From positions 1 to 57,020 of the forward strand of contig JAAEOP010000103.1 in assembly GCA_024223125.1 (NCBI GenBank): DNA of 57,020 nucleotides, written 5' to 3'. Positions 24,845 through 33,179 of the stretch are shown in pieces (within the stretch, counting starts at the first letter, position 1; the number at the start of each line of letters is the position of its first letter). Source of the DNA: Chloroflexota bacterium. GTDB lineage: Bacteria > Chloroflexota > Anaerolineae > Promineifilales > Promineifilaceae. A program made the translations under genes and the position numbers. The notes below the pieces were generated by a model. It saw only the letters and a list, made by a program, of their open reading frames with translations, did not search any database and had not been told where the DNA came from.

Positions 24845-25303
24845 ATGACAAGCAATAAGACAATCATCATCGGTTTGGGCAATCCAATTTTAGGGGATGA
24901 TGGGGTGGGCTGGAAGGTGGCAGAGGGGGTGCAGGCGGCACGACCGTTGTTGGCAGTAGATTATCTCTCGTTGGGTGGCCTTAGTTTGATGGAGCGGCTG
25001 ATTGGCTATGAACGGGTGATCATCATTGACGCCATGCAAACGGGTAACGGCCGTAACGGAACCATTACCACTTTTCCCCTGTCTAATTTACCTGATTTGA
25101 GCGCGGGGCATACAACGGCCGTACACGACACATCGCTGCAAACGGCCCTGCTTTTAGGTCGCCAGATGGGCGCTTCCCTGCCTGACGAGATTATTATTGT
25201 GGCCGTAGAAGCGGAACAGGTATTTGATTTTTCGGATGAATTGAGTACGGCCGTGGGGGATGCGGTGGCTGATGCGGTGACGGCCGTATTGGAATTATTG
25301 TGA
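24845..25303 (+). CDS. Hydrogenase maturation protease (HyaD/HycI family)
   Basis: The protein has 152 residues. The family start IIIGLGNPILGDDGVGWKVAE contains the nickel-sensing acidic residue, with VIIIDAMQTG (about 60) as second and TAVHDTSLQ (about 92) as third. It removes the C-terminal tail of the large subunit after nickel insertion. Position directly behind mvhA indicates MvhA as substrate. ATG at 24845 is chosen; upstream in-frame codons only read heptamer repeats. Confidence 0.88.
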   Translation: MTSNKTIIIGLGNPILGDDGVGWKVAEGVQAARPLLAVDYLSLGGLSLMERLIGYERVIIIDAMQTGNGRNGTITTFPLSNLPDLSAGHTTAVHDTSLQTALLLGRQMGASLPDEIIIVAVEAEQVFDFSDELSTAVGDAVADAVTAVLELL

Positions 25304-25326
25304 GAGATTGGAGATTGGAGATAAAG

Positions 25327-25426
25327 GCCAATTCCAAAAATAAATGATCCAAAATGAGCGGTATTTTTGGAATTGGCTCGAGGCTTTTTCAGATTTAATT
25401 GGATCATTATTTTTCTGAAAAAGCCT
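25327..25426. repeat. Two adjacent long inverted repeats (MITE-like)
   Basis: GCCAATTCCAAAAATA (25327-25342) pairs perfectly with 25362-25377, and AGGCTTTTTCAGA (25381-25393) pairs perfectly with 25414-25426. The loops also pair with each other (TGATCCAA against TTGGATCA), so the 100 bp can form one large cruciform. GGATCATTATTTTT recurs at about 11891. It lies between the Mvh protease and the cNMP-binding gene. Confidence 0.65.
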
Positions 25427-25454
25427 AACTGGTTCGTAACTATTCAGCTTCCAG

Positions 25455-25517
25455 AGGTGCGACGCACTTGCAAAGAGCAGCGGCATTGACATTACTCTGG
25501 GAAAAGTGCGTCGCACC
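25455..25517. repeat. Inverted repeat of the GGTGC...CACTT family, copy 3
   Basis: The perfect 14-nt arms GGTGCGACGCACTT (25455-25468) and AAGTGCGTCGCACC (25504-25517) have a 35-nt loop. They are nearly identical to the arms at 7428-7462. With the neighbouring cruciform and heptamers, the 25304-25567 gap consists almost entirely of repeats. Confidence 0.75.
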
Positions 25518-25567
25518 TGTACAGTTACACTGGTTCAATCTCTAATCTCCCCCAAATGGAGGATAAA

Positions 25568-26041
25568 ATGGTTTCCACAGAACTACTGCGACGTTATCCA
25601 TTTTTTGGCTTTATGACCCCTGAGCAACTGCGGGAAGTGGCGATGATCAGTGAAGAAGTAACCCTTCCCCCAAAAAGTATCTTGTTTACGATTGATGAAG
25701 TAGCCGCGGCGCTTTATTTTCTGCAAACGGGCAGTATTGATTTGCATTATGTGGTGGTTGATGAGCAGTTGCCGCAGTTACGCAAAGATTTTCTAATCGG
25801 CCATATCAATCCGGGCGAGATGTTGGGGATTTCGGCCTTAATTGAGCCGCATAAATTGACGACGACGGCCGTGACTACCACCCCCAGCGTTCTCTTAAAA
25901 ATTGATGCTGCGAGCCTGCAACAATTGTGTGAGAAAGATCATGATCTGGCTTACGGCCTACAAAAACAGGTTGCTAAAACCACAATGGAACGTCTGCATG
26001 ATACTCGGATTTTGTTAGCGGCCGCTACGGCTCCCGCTTAA
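25568..26041 (+). CDS. Stand-alone cyclic-nucleotide-binding (cNMP) domain protein
   Basis: The protein has 157 residues, one Crp-like sensor domain: LRRYPFFGFMTPEQLREVA, then LYFLQTGSIDLHY and a GEMLGISALIEP phosphate-binding-cassette region. It ends in a helix (KTTMERLHDTRIL) with no DNA-binding domain, so it is not a transcription factor on its own. GGAGG lies 7 nt before ATG 25568. It sits between two hydrogenase operons and may sense redox or a nucleotide for one of them (inference). Confidence 0.8.
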   Translation: MVSTELLRRYPFFGFMTPEQLREVAMISEEVTLPPKSILFTIDEVAAALYFLQTGSIDLHYVVVDEQLPQLRKDFLIGHINPGEMLGISALIEPHKLTTTAVTTTPSVLLKIDAASLQQLCEKDHDLAYGLQKQVAKTTMERLHDTRILLAAATAPA

Positions 26042-26108
26042 GCAAGACAAAAAGATCGACGCAGCTACTTTGGTATCTCTAACAACAGCATCATATAGAG
26101 GAGACACT

Positions 26109-26216
26109 ATGCGCTGCGGTGCGCCACGAAGAAGCAATGAGTTAATCACTCACATAATTAGTTGCATTTTCCATCGCTTGCTAATACTGATGCTTGACGA
26201 GAGATTGAGAGATTAA
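26109..26216 (+). CDS. Possible 35-codon micro-ORF
   Basis: ATG at 26109 has an excellent GAGGAG five nt upstream and the frame runs 35 codons (MRCGAPRRSNELITH...), ending within a heptamer repeat. No homology is recognised. The good ribosome-binding site in an otherwise gene-free 180-bp gap is the only support. Confidence 0.25.
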   Translation: MRCGAPRRSNELITHIISCIFHRLLILMLDERLRD

Positions 26217-26221
26217 AGCGT

Positions 26222-26716
26222 TCAGCGTTTTACGAAAGCGTACCCCCACAGGCTCAACTCCTCTATAATCTTTCCCACCAACACATCAACTTGAGCAGAT
26301 ACAATTGGCGAGAGATCTAACCCCACGCTCAACAATGCTGGCTGAACCCCCCAAAGTGTCACATTGTGCGGATATAAATTCTTAAGTTTGGCGGCAAACA
26401 ACATATCATTGACGCCGATTTGATGTGAAGACATCTTCATAGAAAGGAAGGCTGGTACTTCATCCCCTTCCATTCGTAGCAGCGTTCCTGGCTCCTTGCC
26501 CATCTCTACCGCATCAATGATGAGTAAATTTTCTACCCCCTCCAAATAATAAAGGAGGTCCAATCCCAACGTACCTCCGTCCAGGATTTGAACCTCCTTT
26601 GGCAAATTATGTGTCTTGACCAGACGTTGAATGACATGTATGCCTACCCCTTCGTCAGTCAGGAGCAGGTTGCCAACGCCCAGAATAAGCGTTTTAACGG
26701 ACCTTTTTTCTAGCAA
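26222..26716 (-). CDS. hybD: Hydrogenase maturation protease (HybD-like)
   Basis: The protein has 164 residues beginning with TTG (no ATG is available before the conserved core): LILGVGNLLLTDEGVGIHVIQRL, LLIIDAVEMG (about 66) and SSHQIGVNDML (about 97, the metal-binding His). It overlaps the end of the large subunit gene by 7 nt, so it is translationally coupled and should process that subunit. It is the last gene of the HybOABCD-type operon. Confidence 0.88.
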   Translation of the reverse strand: MLEKRSVKTLILGVGNLLLTDEGVGIHVIQRLVKTHNLPKEVQILDGGTLGLDLLYYLEGVENLLIIDAVEMGKEPGTLLRMEGDEVPAFLSMKMSSHQIGVNDMLFAAKLKNLYPHNVTLWGVQPALLSVGLDLSPIVSAQVDVLVGKIIEELSLWGYAFVKR

Positions 26717-28464
26717 TGGTTTTTCATTCCCAAATGAAATGTTTGCAATGGGCCGGTAAACCCAGATGTAGCCTGCAACTTAACCTGATTTATCTCGCGC
26801 CCCGTAACGTCCAAAATGTGAACGCCACATGCCATACAAGGATCAAAGGAATGTATTGTACGCAGTACTTCCAGCGGCATTTCTGGATCGGCGATGGGCG
26901 TACCGATGAGCGACGCTTCATAAGGTCCTATTTGCCCTGTAGCATCTCGCGGGGAACAATTCCAGGTGCTGGGAACCACACATTGGTAATTTTCGATCTT
27001 CTTGTCTTTGATATGGATCCAATGACCCAATGCGCCGCGTGGCGCTTCGGTAAAGCCCCAACCCTTTGCTTCGGTCGGCCAGTTTTCAGGATCCCAGGCG
27101 CTTGTCTCGTGAACCTGTAGATCACCGCTTTTTATGCCGGCGGCCAGTTCGTCAGTCCATACGGATAACTGTTCGGCCGTTACCACCGCTTCAATACAGC
27201 GCGCGGCCGTGCGTCCCAGCGTCGAGAATAAAACTTCAGGGCCAACGCCTAAAGTTTCTAACACGGAATTGATAACCGCCTGCACCCGTTCATGTCCAGC
27301 GGCATAGGCAACCAACATCCGGGCTAACGGTCCCACTTCCATCGCATGTTCTCCCAAACGAGGCGCTTTCATCCAGGTATATTTATTGTCCGTTTCCAAA
27401 AATTCATAGGGGGGTTTTGGCCCGGTATAGTTTGGCCTGGTCTCGCCATCCCAGGGATGTTTTCCTTTGCTTTCGTCGTCGTATTTATACCATGAATGGG
27501 TGACATACTCGGAAATGTCATTCTGATCCAGCGGATGAATCGTACTCAAGTCGCCGTTCAAAATGAATCCTTGTGGCAGCCAGAAATCATCGTTGGCGTT
27601 GGGAAAATCGCCATAAGACAAAAAGTTGTTAACCCCGCCGCCAAGACCGGCCCACTCCAGGTAAAACGGGGCCACAGCCAGCACATCCGGCAGGTAGACT
27701 TGATTCACAAATTTCTGGGCTTTGGCGAAGATTGTGTAAAGTTGGGCAATCGTGTCAGCGTTAATGGCCGCCTGACTGTTGGGATCAATCGGCGAGGCCA
27801 TCCCGCCCACCAGGTATGTTTGCAAATGCGGATTTTTGCCGCCCAGAAGAGCATGAGCATGAATCAGTTCGCGCTGCCAATCAAGCGCTTCCAAGTAGTG
27901 GGCAACGGCCATCAAGTTTGCCTCTGGCGGTAGTTTGTAAGCCGAATGTCCCCAATAGGCGTTGGCAAAAGGCCCTAATTGCCCTGTATTGACATAAGCA
28001 GTCAGCTTTTCCTTGACCCCCTTAAAATACCCCGGGCTGGAATTAGGCCAATCGGAGATGGATTGCGCCAGGGTAGACGTGGCGTCCGGATCAGCGTCTA
28101 AAGCGCTGACAATATCTACCCAATCAAGCGCGTGCAGATGATAAAAATGAACGACATGATCCTGAACGTATTGGATTCCTTCGATAATATTACGCAAAAT
28201 ACGCGCATTGTTGGGGACTGTAACCCCCAGAGCATCCTCGACTGCTCGCACGGAGCAGAGTGCGTGTACTGTCGTTCAAACCCCGCATATGCGCTGCGTT
28301 ATCGCCCATGCTTCGCGAGGGTCGCGCCCTTTGAGGATGAGTTCGATCCCCCGCCACATGGTGCTGGAACTCCAGGCATCGGTTACGACGCCATCTTCCA
28401 CTTGAACCTCGATACGCAAGTGGCCTTCAATACGTGTGATTGGATCAATTACGATTTTTGCCAT
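26710..28464 (-). CDS. hybC: Group 1c-like [NiFe] hydrogenase large subunit, probable selenoprotein (TGA = Sec63 in motif L1)
   Basis: Reading one in-frame TGA (28276-28278) as selenocysteine gives a 584-residue large subunit: [20 protein letters not shown] at the start, L1 [20 protein letters not shown] at about 58-75, L2 DPCMACGVH near the C-terminus. The TGA replaces the second Cys of RxCGxC, in other hydrogenases a cysteine bridging Ni and Fe. Known [NiFeSe] enzymes carry Sec in L2 instead. A SECIS-like hairpin follows 17 nt later. Both sides of the TGA are intact and in frame, so decay is unlikely, though a Cys-to-stop error cannot be excluded. A 35-residue tail follows the L2 His. The start has AAAGGAG upstream. 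Without recoding only a 62-residue stub would be made. Confidence 0.82.
28242..28258 (-). promoter_or_regulatory. Candidate bacterial SECIS element in the hydrogenase large-subunit gene
   Basis: On the coding strand CTGCTC-CGTGC-GAGCAG forms a perfect 6-bp stem with a 5-nt loop containing G at position 2 followed by U. The stem begins 17 nt and the loop 23 nt after the TGA, inside the 16-37 nt range seen for bacterial SECIS elements. Bases below the stem form a U/U mismatch. It codes for LCSVRAV, so the hairpin is superimposed on conserved protein sequence. Confidence 0.65.
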
Positions 28465-28517
28465 TTTCTGTCTCCTTTGCAAATCGCCACCCGATTTACA
28501 AAATCGGGCTACAGTTT

Positions 28518-29654
28518 TCATTCATTGTAAATAGGATCATCCTTGAAAAGCCTGAAATAGCGCACAACAATACCGTAAGCCAGAAAGCCGCCAGACAGCA
28601 AACCGATGGTAATCATAATCTCTATCCAGTGAGGCGAATAAACGATTGGCGACGGCTCGGCTAAACCTATCCAACTGATAATTAATCTGTTGATGAATGT
28701 GCCGATGAGGACAAAAACGCCAGCCCAAAAAGGCCCGGCTGAATGCCCTCCTAACTTGGACAAGAGAATTATTAACGGAATAAAGATGCCAATGATAAGT
28801 TCCAACCAGACGAGTATGCCAAAGGCGTCTGGTTGAAACAGTAAATCTACTTTGCCGGCGCCCATCCAATCGCCAACTTTGACCGCCAGATATAATCCCA
28901 ACGCGATACTCATCGCTTGCCCAATGCGGCGGAAAAACTCTCTGTCTATTGGATATCCCTTTCTTTTCCAGATGAGAGTAACGGCAACGGCCGTCGCAGC
29001 TAATCCCGTGTAAATTGCCTGGAGAAAGAAAATAAGCGGTAGAGCAGGCGTCCACCACAAGGGATGCAGTTTGTGACGCATAATCAAAAACATGGAACCC
29101 AAGGAAGATTGGTGCAACGCCGAGAGGATAATGCCCGCCCCAGCGATAATGATAATAAAGCGATTGATAAAGCGGATAGGACGCTCGTAGCCCCATTTTT
29201 CTAAAAAGGTGGGGGCAATCTCAATGACAAGAATGATCGTGTAAAAAGTAACGCTCAAGCTGACTTCTTCAAGGAAAGAATGGAGGTTTATGTATTGTGG
29301 GTTGAGAATATTGTAAAATTGATGCCAGCGTCCAATATCCAGGAACAGCAGGATACCGACGATAGCGTACCCTAGAAAACCGGCGAGAATAGACGGCCGT
29401 AACGCCGTCGTATAATGGTCGCGACCATAAAAATGGGTGATGAAAGAAATAGTGAAAGCTGCCCCGGCCACCGGAATGAGGAAGTAATCAATTGTAATCC
29501 ACATGCCCCAGGGATAATGGTCGGTCAGGTTTGTCGTTGGCCCCAACCCCACTACCAGACGGTAGATAGAAAGCGCTACAGCGAACAGGGTTAATGCCAG
29601 CAAGGGGTAAAAGCTAATGGGTATCTTTTTTCTGGTTTGGGTTACGGCCGTCAT
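28518..29654 (-). CDS. hybB: HybB/NrfD-type integral membrane subunit
   Basis: The protein has 378 residues and about ten membrane helices. The first helix follows [16 protein letters not shown]; the NrfD-type features [15 protein letters not shown] (about 40) and [12 protein letters not shown] (about 200) are present. This family passes electrons from the ferredoxin subunit to menaquinone without heme. ATG at 29654 overlaps the hybA stop (ATGA) and has GGAGG upstream. It anchors the hydrogenase to the membrane. Confidence 0.92.
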   Translation of the reverse strand: MTAVTQTRKKIPISFYPLLALTLFAVALSIYRLVVGLGPTTNLTDHYPWGMWITIDYFLIPVAGAAFTISFITHFYGRDHYTTALRPSILAGFLGYAIVGILLFLDIGRWHQFYNILNPQYINLHSFLEEVSLSVTFYTIILVIEIAPTFLEKWGYERPIRFINRFIIIIAGAGIILSALHQSSLGSMFLIMRHKLHPLWWTPALPLIFFLQAIYTGLAATAVAVTLIWKRKGYPIDREFFRRIGQAMSIALGLYLAVKVGDWMGAGKVDLLFQPDAFGILVWLELIIGIFIPLIILLSKLGGHSAGPFWAGVFVLIGTFINRLIISWIGLAEPSPIVYSPHWIEIMITIGLLSGGFLAYGIVVRYFRLFKDDPIYNE

Positions 29655-30514
29655 GGTTGCCTCCATCCTTCCCGTTGAGCGATAAAGCGAATACCTGCCA
29701 GTAAAAGCGTCCCGCCAATTAGAATAGACGGAACGAAGACCTCGCTGGTACGCTCACTTAACTGGGGAACTGGTTCGTCGCCCAGGTCTGGCAAACCCAT
29801 CTCCTCAAAAGGAACGGAGGAGAGGTAAAGAACCGATGTGCCGCCGGCGTCATCCTGACCATAAATTTTATTAACATAACTGTCCGGTTTTTCTTCTAAT
29901 CGGCCTTCCGCTTCTGTCAATAAATCGCCACGCCGTCCCCAGGTAAGCGCACCGGTGGGACATCTTTCGGCGCAAGCCGGACCGTCGCCCACTTCAAGGC
30001 GATCATCACAAAGGGTACACTTCGTAATGACGGGCAACACTTCATCCCACTCGAAGCGGGGAATGTGAAAGGGGCAGGTATACATGCAATAACGGCAGCC
30101 GATGCAGCGGTCAGCGTCATAGGTAACCGGCCCGGTGGCTGACTTTTCCAGCGCGGAAACCGGACATCCGCTAACGCAAGCCGGGTCAATGCAGTGCATA
30201 CATTGCCGTTTGATAAAACTGGGATTGTCTTTTTCCTCGCGTAGTAGAATGAGCGACCATGTATCCGCAGAAAGCTCACCGGGAGCATCATAACGGCCGC
30301 TGGGGTCCTTCTCGACGGCCGTGTTATTCCATTGGCGACATGCAGTTGTGCATGCGTTGCAGCCGGTACACATTGTAGCGTCATACAACATGGATACATG
30401 ATCGCTGGCGTCTACACTCTCCGAAGCCGCTGCTACTCCTGCAGGAGCTAATAGAGCGGCACCTACACCGGCGCCAGCGGTTTTGAGAAATTCTCTACGG
30501 CTGATACATGACAT
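29651..30514 (-). CDS. hybA: HybA-type ferredoxin subunit with Tat signal
   Basis: The protein has 287 residues. A Tat signal starts SRREFLKTAGAGVGAALLAPAG; four [4Fe-4S] cluster motifs follow: CTGCNACTTACRQW (about 48), CMHCIDPACVSGCP (about 110), CIGCRYCMYTCPFH (about 142) and CTLCDDR...CAERCPTGAL (about 170). A C-terminal hydrophobic helix (FVPSILIGGTLLLAGIRFI) anchors it on the outer face of the membrane. It relays electrons from the small subunit to HybB. Confidence 0.93.
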   Translation of the reverse strand: MSCISRREFLKTAGAGVGAALLAPAGVAAASESVDASDHVSMLYDATMCTGCNACTTACRQWNNTAVEKDPSGRYDAPGELSADTWSLILLREEKDNPSFIKRQCMHCIDPACVSGCPVSALEKSATGPVTYDADRCIGCRYCMYTCPFHIPRFEWDEVLPVITKCTLCDDRLEVGDGPACAERCPTGALTWGRRGDLLTEAEGRLEEKPDSYVNKIYGQDDAGGTSVLYLSSVPFEEMGLPDLGDEPVPQLSERTSEVFVPSILIGGTLLLAGIRFIAQREGWRQP

Positions 30515-30523
30515 GGCCTCCTC

Positions 30524-31645
30524 CTATTCTTCTGCAGCGACGCTATCTACTTCTTCATCATGCAGGTCTGGCTTGGAAAGTTGATAATAAGCTGCCACGC
30601 CAGCACCGCCAACTGCCAGTCCAGCCGCTCCGCCAATCACCGCCGCGCTTGCCGGGGCAACGGTTTGCGCCGGTTGTTGCACCGGTGCATAAGAAGTCGG
30701 CGGGGTGACATCGTGTAGTTCGATGACATTGTACGCTCCCAATTCCCAGAAATCCGGTTGGGTACAACCGAGACAACCGTGACCCGATTTTATGGGCCAG
30801 CTAACCCCATCATTCCAACGAGAAACAGGACAATTGGCAAATGTCATTGGCCCTTTGCAACCCATCTCATACAAGCACCAACCCTGGCGATGCCCAATAT
30901 CTCCCCACTGTTTCACAAATTCACCGGCGTCAAAATGGCCGCGTCGTTCGCAATTGTCGTGAATTTTCTGACCATAAGCGAAGAGGGGACGGTTCAGTTC
31001 ATCCATCGCCGGCAGTTCTGCAAATGTGAGGTAGTGGACTATCGTCGCTGTTAAGTTGACGACATTGACGGAGCAACCAGCCAAATTTATGACGGGTTTA
31101 TCTTTCACAATATCCATGACAGAGACCGCGCCAGTAGGATTGGGGCTGGCTTTGGGCAGTCCGCCATATGTAGCGCAGCTACCTAGAGCAATCACGGCCG
31201 CAGCATTAGCGGCCGCCTCTTGCAAATGGTCTATGGCTGTACGGCCGCCAATGCAGCAGTAAACGCCGTCATCGGCCGTAGGAATAGAACCCTCAACCAC
31301 AAGCAAGTATCCGCCAGCGTCAATTGTTTGCGCTTTGGCCGCTTCTGCTTGATGACCAGCGGCAGCCATGATTGTTTCATGATAATCTACCGAAAGAATA
31401 TCCAACACGATTTCCTCTACACCGGGTCGGGAGGCTCGCAGAAAGGATTCGGTGCAACCGGCACAATCTTGAAATTCTAACCAAATAACTGGGGTGCGGG
31501 CGGGTTCTTGTAAAGCGCTGGCAATTTGTTTTGTGAAGGAATGCGACAATGCCAACGTGCCCGCCATTACTGTGCAAAATTTGAGGAACTCACGGCGGGA
31601 TATTCCTCGCTCTGTCACAGTTTTTTGTACATCAAAAACGGTCAT
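30524..31645 (-). CDS. hybO: Periplasmic-type [NiFe] hydrogenase small subunit with Tat signal
   Basis: The protein has 373 residues. The Tat motif SRREFLKFCTVMAG (about 15) indicates export of the folded heterodimer. Cluster ligands: FQDCAGCTESFL (about 58), a GSCATYGG block (about 160), LAGCSVN (about 198), the distal-cluster HxxCxxxxxFDAG-like segment (about 237), and GCKGPMTFANCP to GHGCLGCTQPDF (about 265-310). A C-terminal Gly/Ala-rich helix (about 340-358) probably anchors it. AAAGGAGG lies before the ATG. First gene of the operon. Confidence 0.93.
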   Translation of the reverse strand: MTVFDVQKTVTERGISRREFLKFCTVMAGTLALSHSFTKQIASALQEPARTPVIWLEFQDCAGCTESFLRASRPGVEEIVLDILSVDYHETIMAAAGHQAEAAKAQTIDAGGYLLVVEGSIPTADDGVYCCIGGRTAIDHLQEAAANAAAVIALGSCATYGGLPKASPNPTGAVSVMDIVKDKPVINLAGCSVNVVNLTATIVHYLTFAELPAMDELNRPLFAYGQKIHDNCERRGHFDAGEFVKQWGDIGHRQGWCLYEMGCKGPMTFANCPVSRWNDGVSWPIKSGHGCLGCTQPDFWELGAYNVIELHDVTPPTSYAPVQQPAQTVAPASAAVIGGAAGLAVGGAGVAAYYQLSKPDLHDEEVDSVAAEE

Positions 31646-31734
31646 AGATTCCTCCTTTTGCGTGGGGGAGATGTTAATAGTTAAATTTGTATCTCCCCAG
31701 AAATATAAATTTCACTCAGACCATGTTTGCAATA

Positions 31735-31771
31735 ACTGACGGTCAGTATTCACTGATGTTGTTTCACAACA
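31735..31771. promoter_or_regulatory. Two palindromes in the divergent hybO/hypA promoter region
   Basis: ACTGAC-G-GTCAGT (31735-31747) and TGTTGT-TTC-ACAACA (31757-31771) are perfect inverted repeats separated by 9 bp in the 31646-32004 gap between the two hydrogenase-related transcripts. Their position makes them candidate operators for joint control. AT-rich -10-like elements (TATTATAGCA at about 31842) lie between them and hypA. Cys-less heptamers (GCAAGTG type) fill 31938-31990. Confidence 0.45.
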
Positions 31772-32004
31772 TAACAAACGTAATAATAGGTTTGATTTTC
31801 TTCGGGAATTCGCAGTTTATGATTGCTTACTTAAAATCCTTCCTATTATAGCAGGTATGAAGCGGGTAAATCAACCCAACGTATTCTATCACCTAAAACG
31901 AACCATTATTGAATAATGGTATGATTAAAAAATCATATTTGCAAGTGGCAAGTCTGTAAGTAGCAGGTTATATTGAGGTGAACGTACTTGCAAACTCATA
32001 TCTT

Positions 32005-32352
32005 ATGCACGAATTAGCGGTTACGGAAAGTATTTTGGAAATTGGCTTGCGCTATGCGAGGCAGGAAGGGGCGGCACGCATTACCGACCTTTATCTGGTT
32101 ATTGGCGATCTGTCTTCCATTGTGGATGATTCTGTGCAATTCTATTGGGAGATGATTAGTCAAGGAACGATGGCTGAAAACAGTGTGTTGCACTTTCGTC
32201 GGGTAACGGCCGCGATAACCTGCCAAAATTGCAACCATACGTACAGTATAGAAACATTGTCTCTTTGTCCTGGCTGCGACAGCAGCCAGGTACGCATTAC
32301 CGCTGGAGAAGAGTTCTATCTGGAGGCTATTGATGTGGCGGATGGTGGATAG
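32005..32352 (+). CDS. hypA: Hydrogenase nickel-insertion protein HypA
   Basis: The protein has 115 residues starting MHELAVTESIL; His2 is the nickel ligand, which fixes the start at 32005. The zinc site is CQNCNHTY and CPGCDSSQV (about 73-95). HypA and HypB deliver nickel to the large subunit precursor. First gene of hypABFCD. Confidence 0.95.
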   Translation: MHELAVTESILEIGLRYARQEGAARITDLYLVIGDLSSIVDDSVQFYWEMISQGTMAENSVLHFRRVTAAITCQNCNHTYSIETLSLCPGCDSSQVRITAGEEFYLEAIDVADGG

Positions 32353-32409
32353 TGATTGATGCAAGCTACCAACCACTATCCGCCAACCACTACTTACAGG
32401 AGTTTTCCC

Positions 32410-33072
32410 ATGAACAAACGCATCCCCATTGTAGAAAATATTCTCAATGCCAATGAAAATCAGGCCGCAGAAAACCGAGAGCTTCTTGATGCCCATCATG
32501 TGTTAGGTATCAATGTGATGGCTTCGCCGGGGGCGGGTAAAACCAGCATTATTTTACGCACGATTGAATCTCTGGCTCCGTATTTAACGGTTGGTGTGGT
32601 GGAAGGGGACACGGCCGCTGTAACCATTGACGCCGACAAAATTGCCCTGGCCGGAATGCCGGCCGTACAGATTAACACCGGCGGTCAATGTCATTTGGAC
32701 GCTCCTATGCTGGGCAACGCTTTGCTAAAAATGCCCTTGGAAGATATAGATTTGCTCATTGTGGAAAATGTAGGTAATTTGGTTTGCCCGGCCGCGTTTA
32801 CATTGGGAACCCATTTTAATGTTGTTGTTGCCAGCTTGCCGGAAGGGGATGATAAGCCGTACAAATACCCCAACATTTATCGCCATATTGACGCTCTTGT
32901 TTTGAATAAGATTGATCTGCTGCCTTATCTTGATTTTGATCTGGCATATTTTCAAGAAGGTATTGAACTGCTCAACCCAGAGGTGACATTTTTTACGGTG
33001 TCCTGTAAGACGGGCGCGGGGATTGAACGTTGGACAGATTGGCTGCTGGCGCGGGTAATACATGGCAGTTAA
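32410..33072 (+). CDS. hypB: Hydrogenase nickel-insertion GTPase HypB
   Basis: The protein has 220 residues. Walker A MASPGAGKTS (about 36), the GDTAAVTIDADKI block, QINTGGQCHLD metal site, VENVGNLVCP and NKIDLLPY complete the G domain. No His-rich nickel-storage tail is present. ATG at 32410 has AGGAG 8 nt upstream. Confidence 0.95.
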   Translation: MNKRIPIVENILNANENQAAENRELLDAHHVLGINVMASPGAGKTSIILRTIESLAPYLTVGVVEGDTAAVTIDADKIALAGMPAVQINTGGQCHLDAPMLGNALLKMPLEDIDLLIVENVGNLVCPAAFTLGTHFNVVVASLPEGDDKPYKYPNIYRHIDALVLNKIDLLPYLDFDLAYFQEGIELLNPEVTFFTVSCKTGAGIERWTDWLLARVIHGS

Positions 33073-33088
33073 AACTGCACCCACATCT

Positions 33089-33138
33089 GCAAAGGCGGCC
33101 TATGCCGACTGGAACCAGACCGCGTAGGCGGCCTTTGC
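33089..33138. repeat. Inverted repeat between hypB and hypF
   Basis: GCAAAGGCGGCCTATGC (33089-33105) and GCGTAGGCGGCCTTTGC (33122-33138) pair with two mismatches and a 16-nt loop. A second small palindrome, GCGATT-TT-AATCGC, follows at about 33150. The pair fills the hypB-hypF gap and would form a strong RNA hairpin. Confidence 0.6.
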
Positions 33139-33179
33139 CACCGTTGCGGCGATTTTAATCGCGGCACTGGAAAATCTTG

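Noticed and set aside
28276..28278. The TGA as a simple nonsense mutation making hybC a pseudogene
   Set aside because: The 520 codons downstream are intact, the stop falls exactly on a conserved Cys, a SECIS-like hairpin follows, and the operon and its protease are intact. It remains the main alternative.
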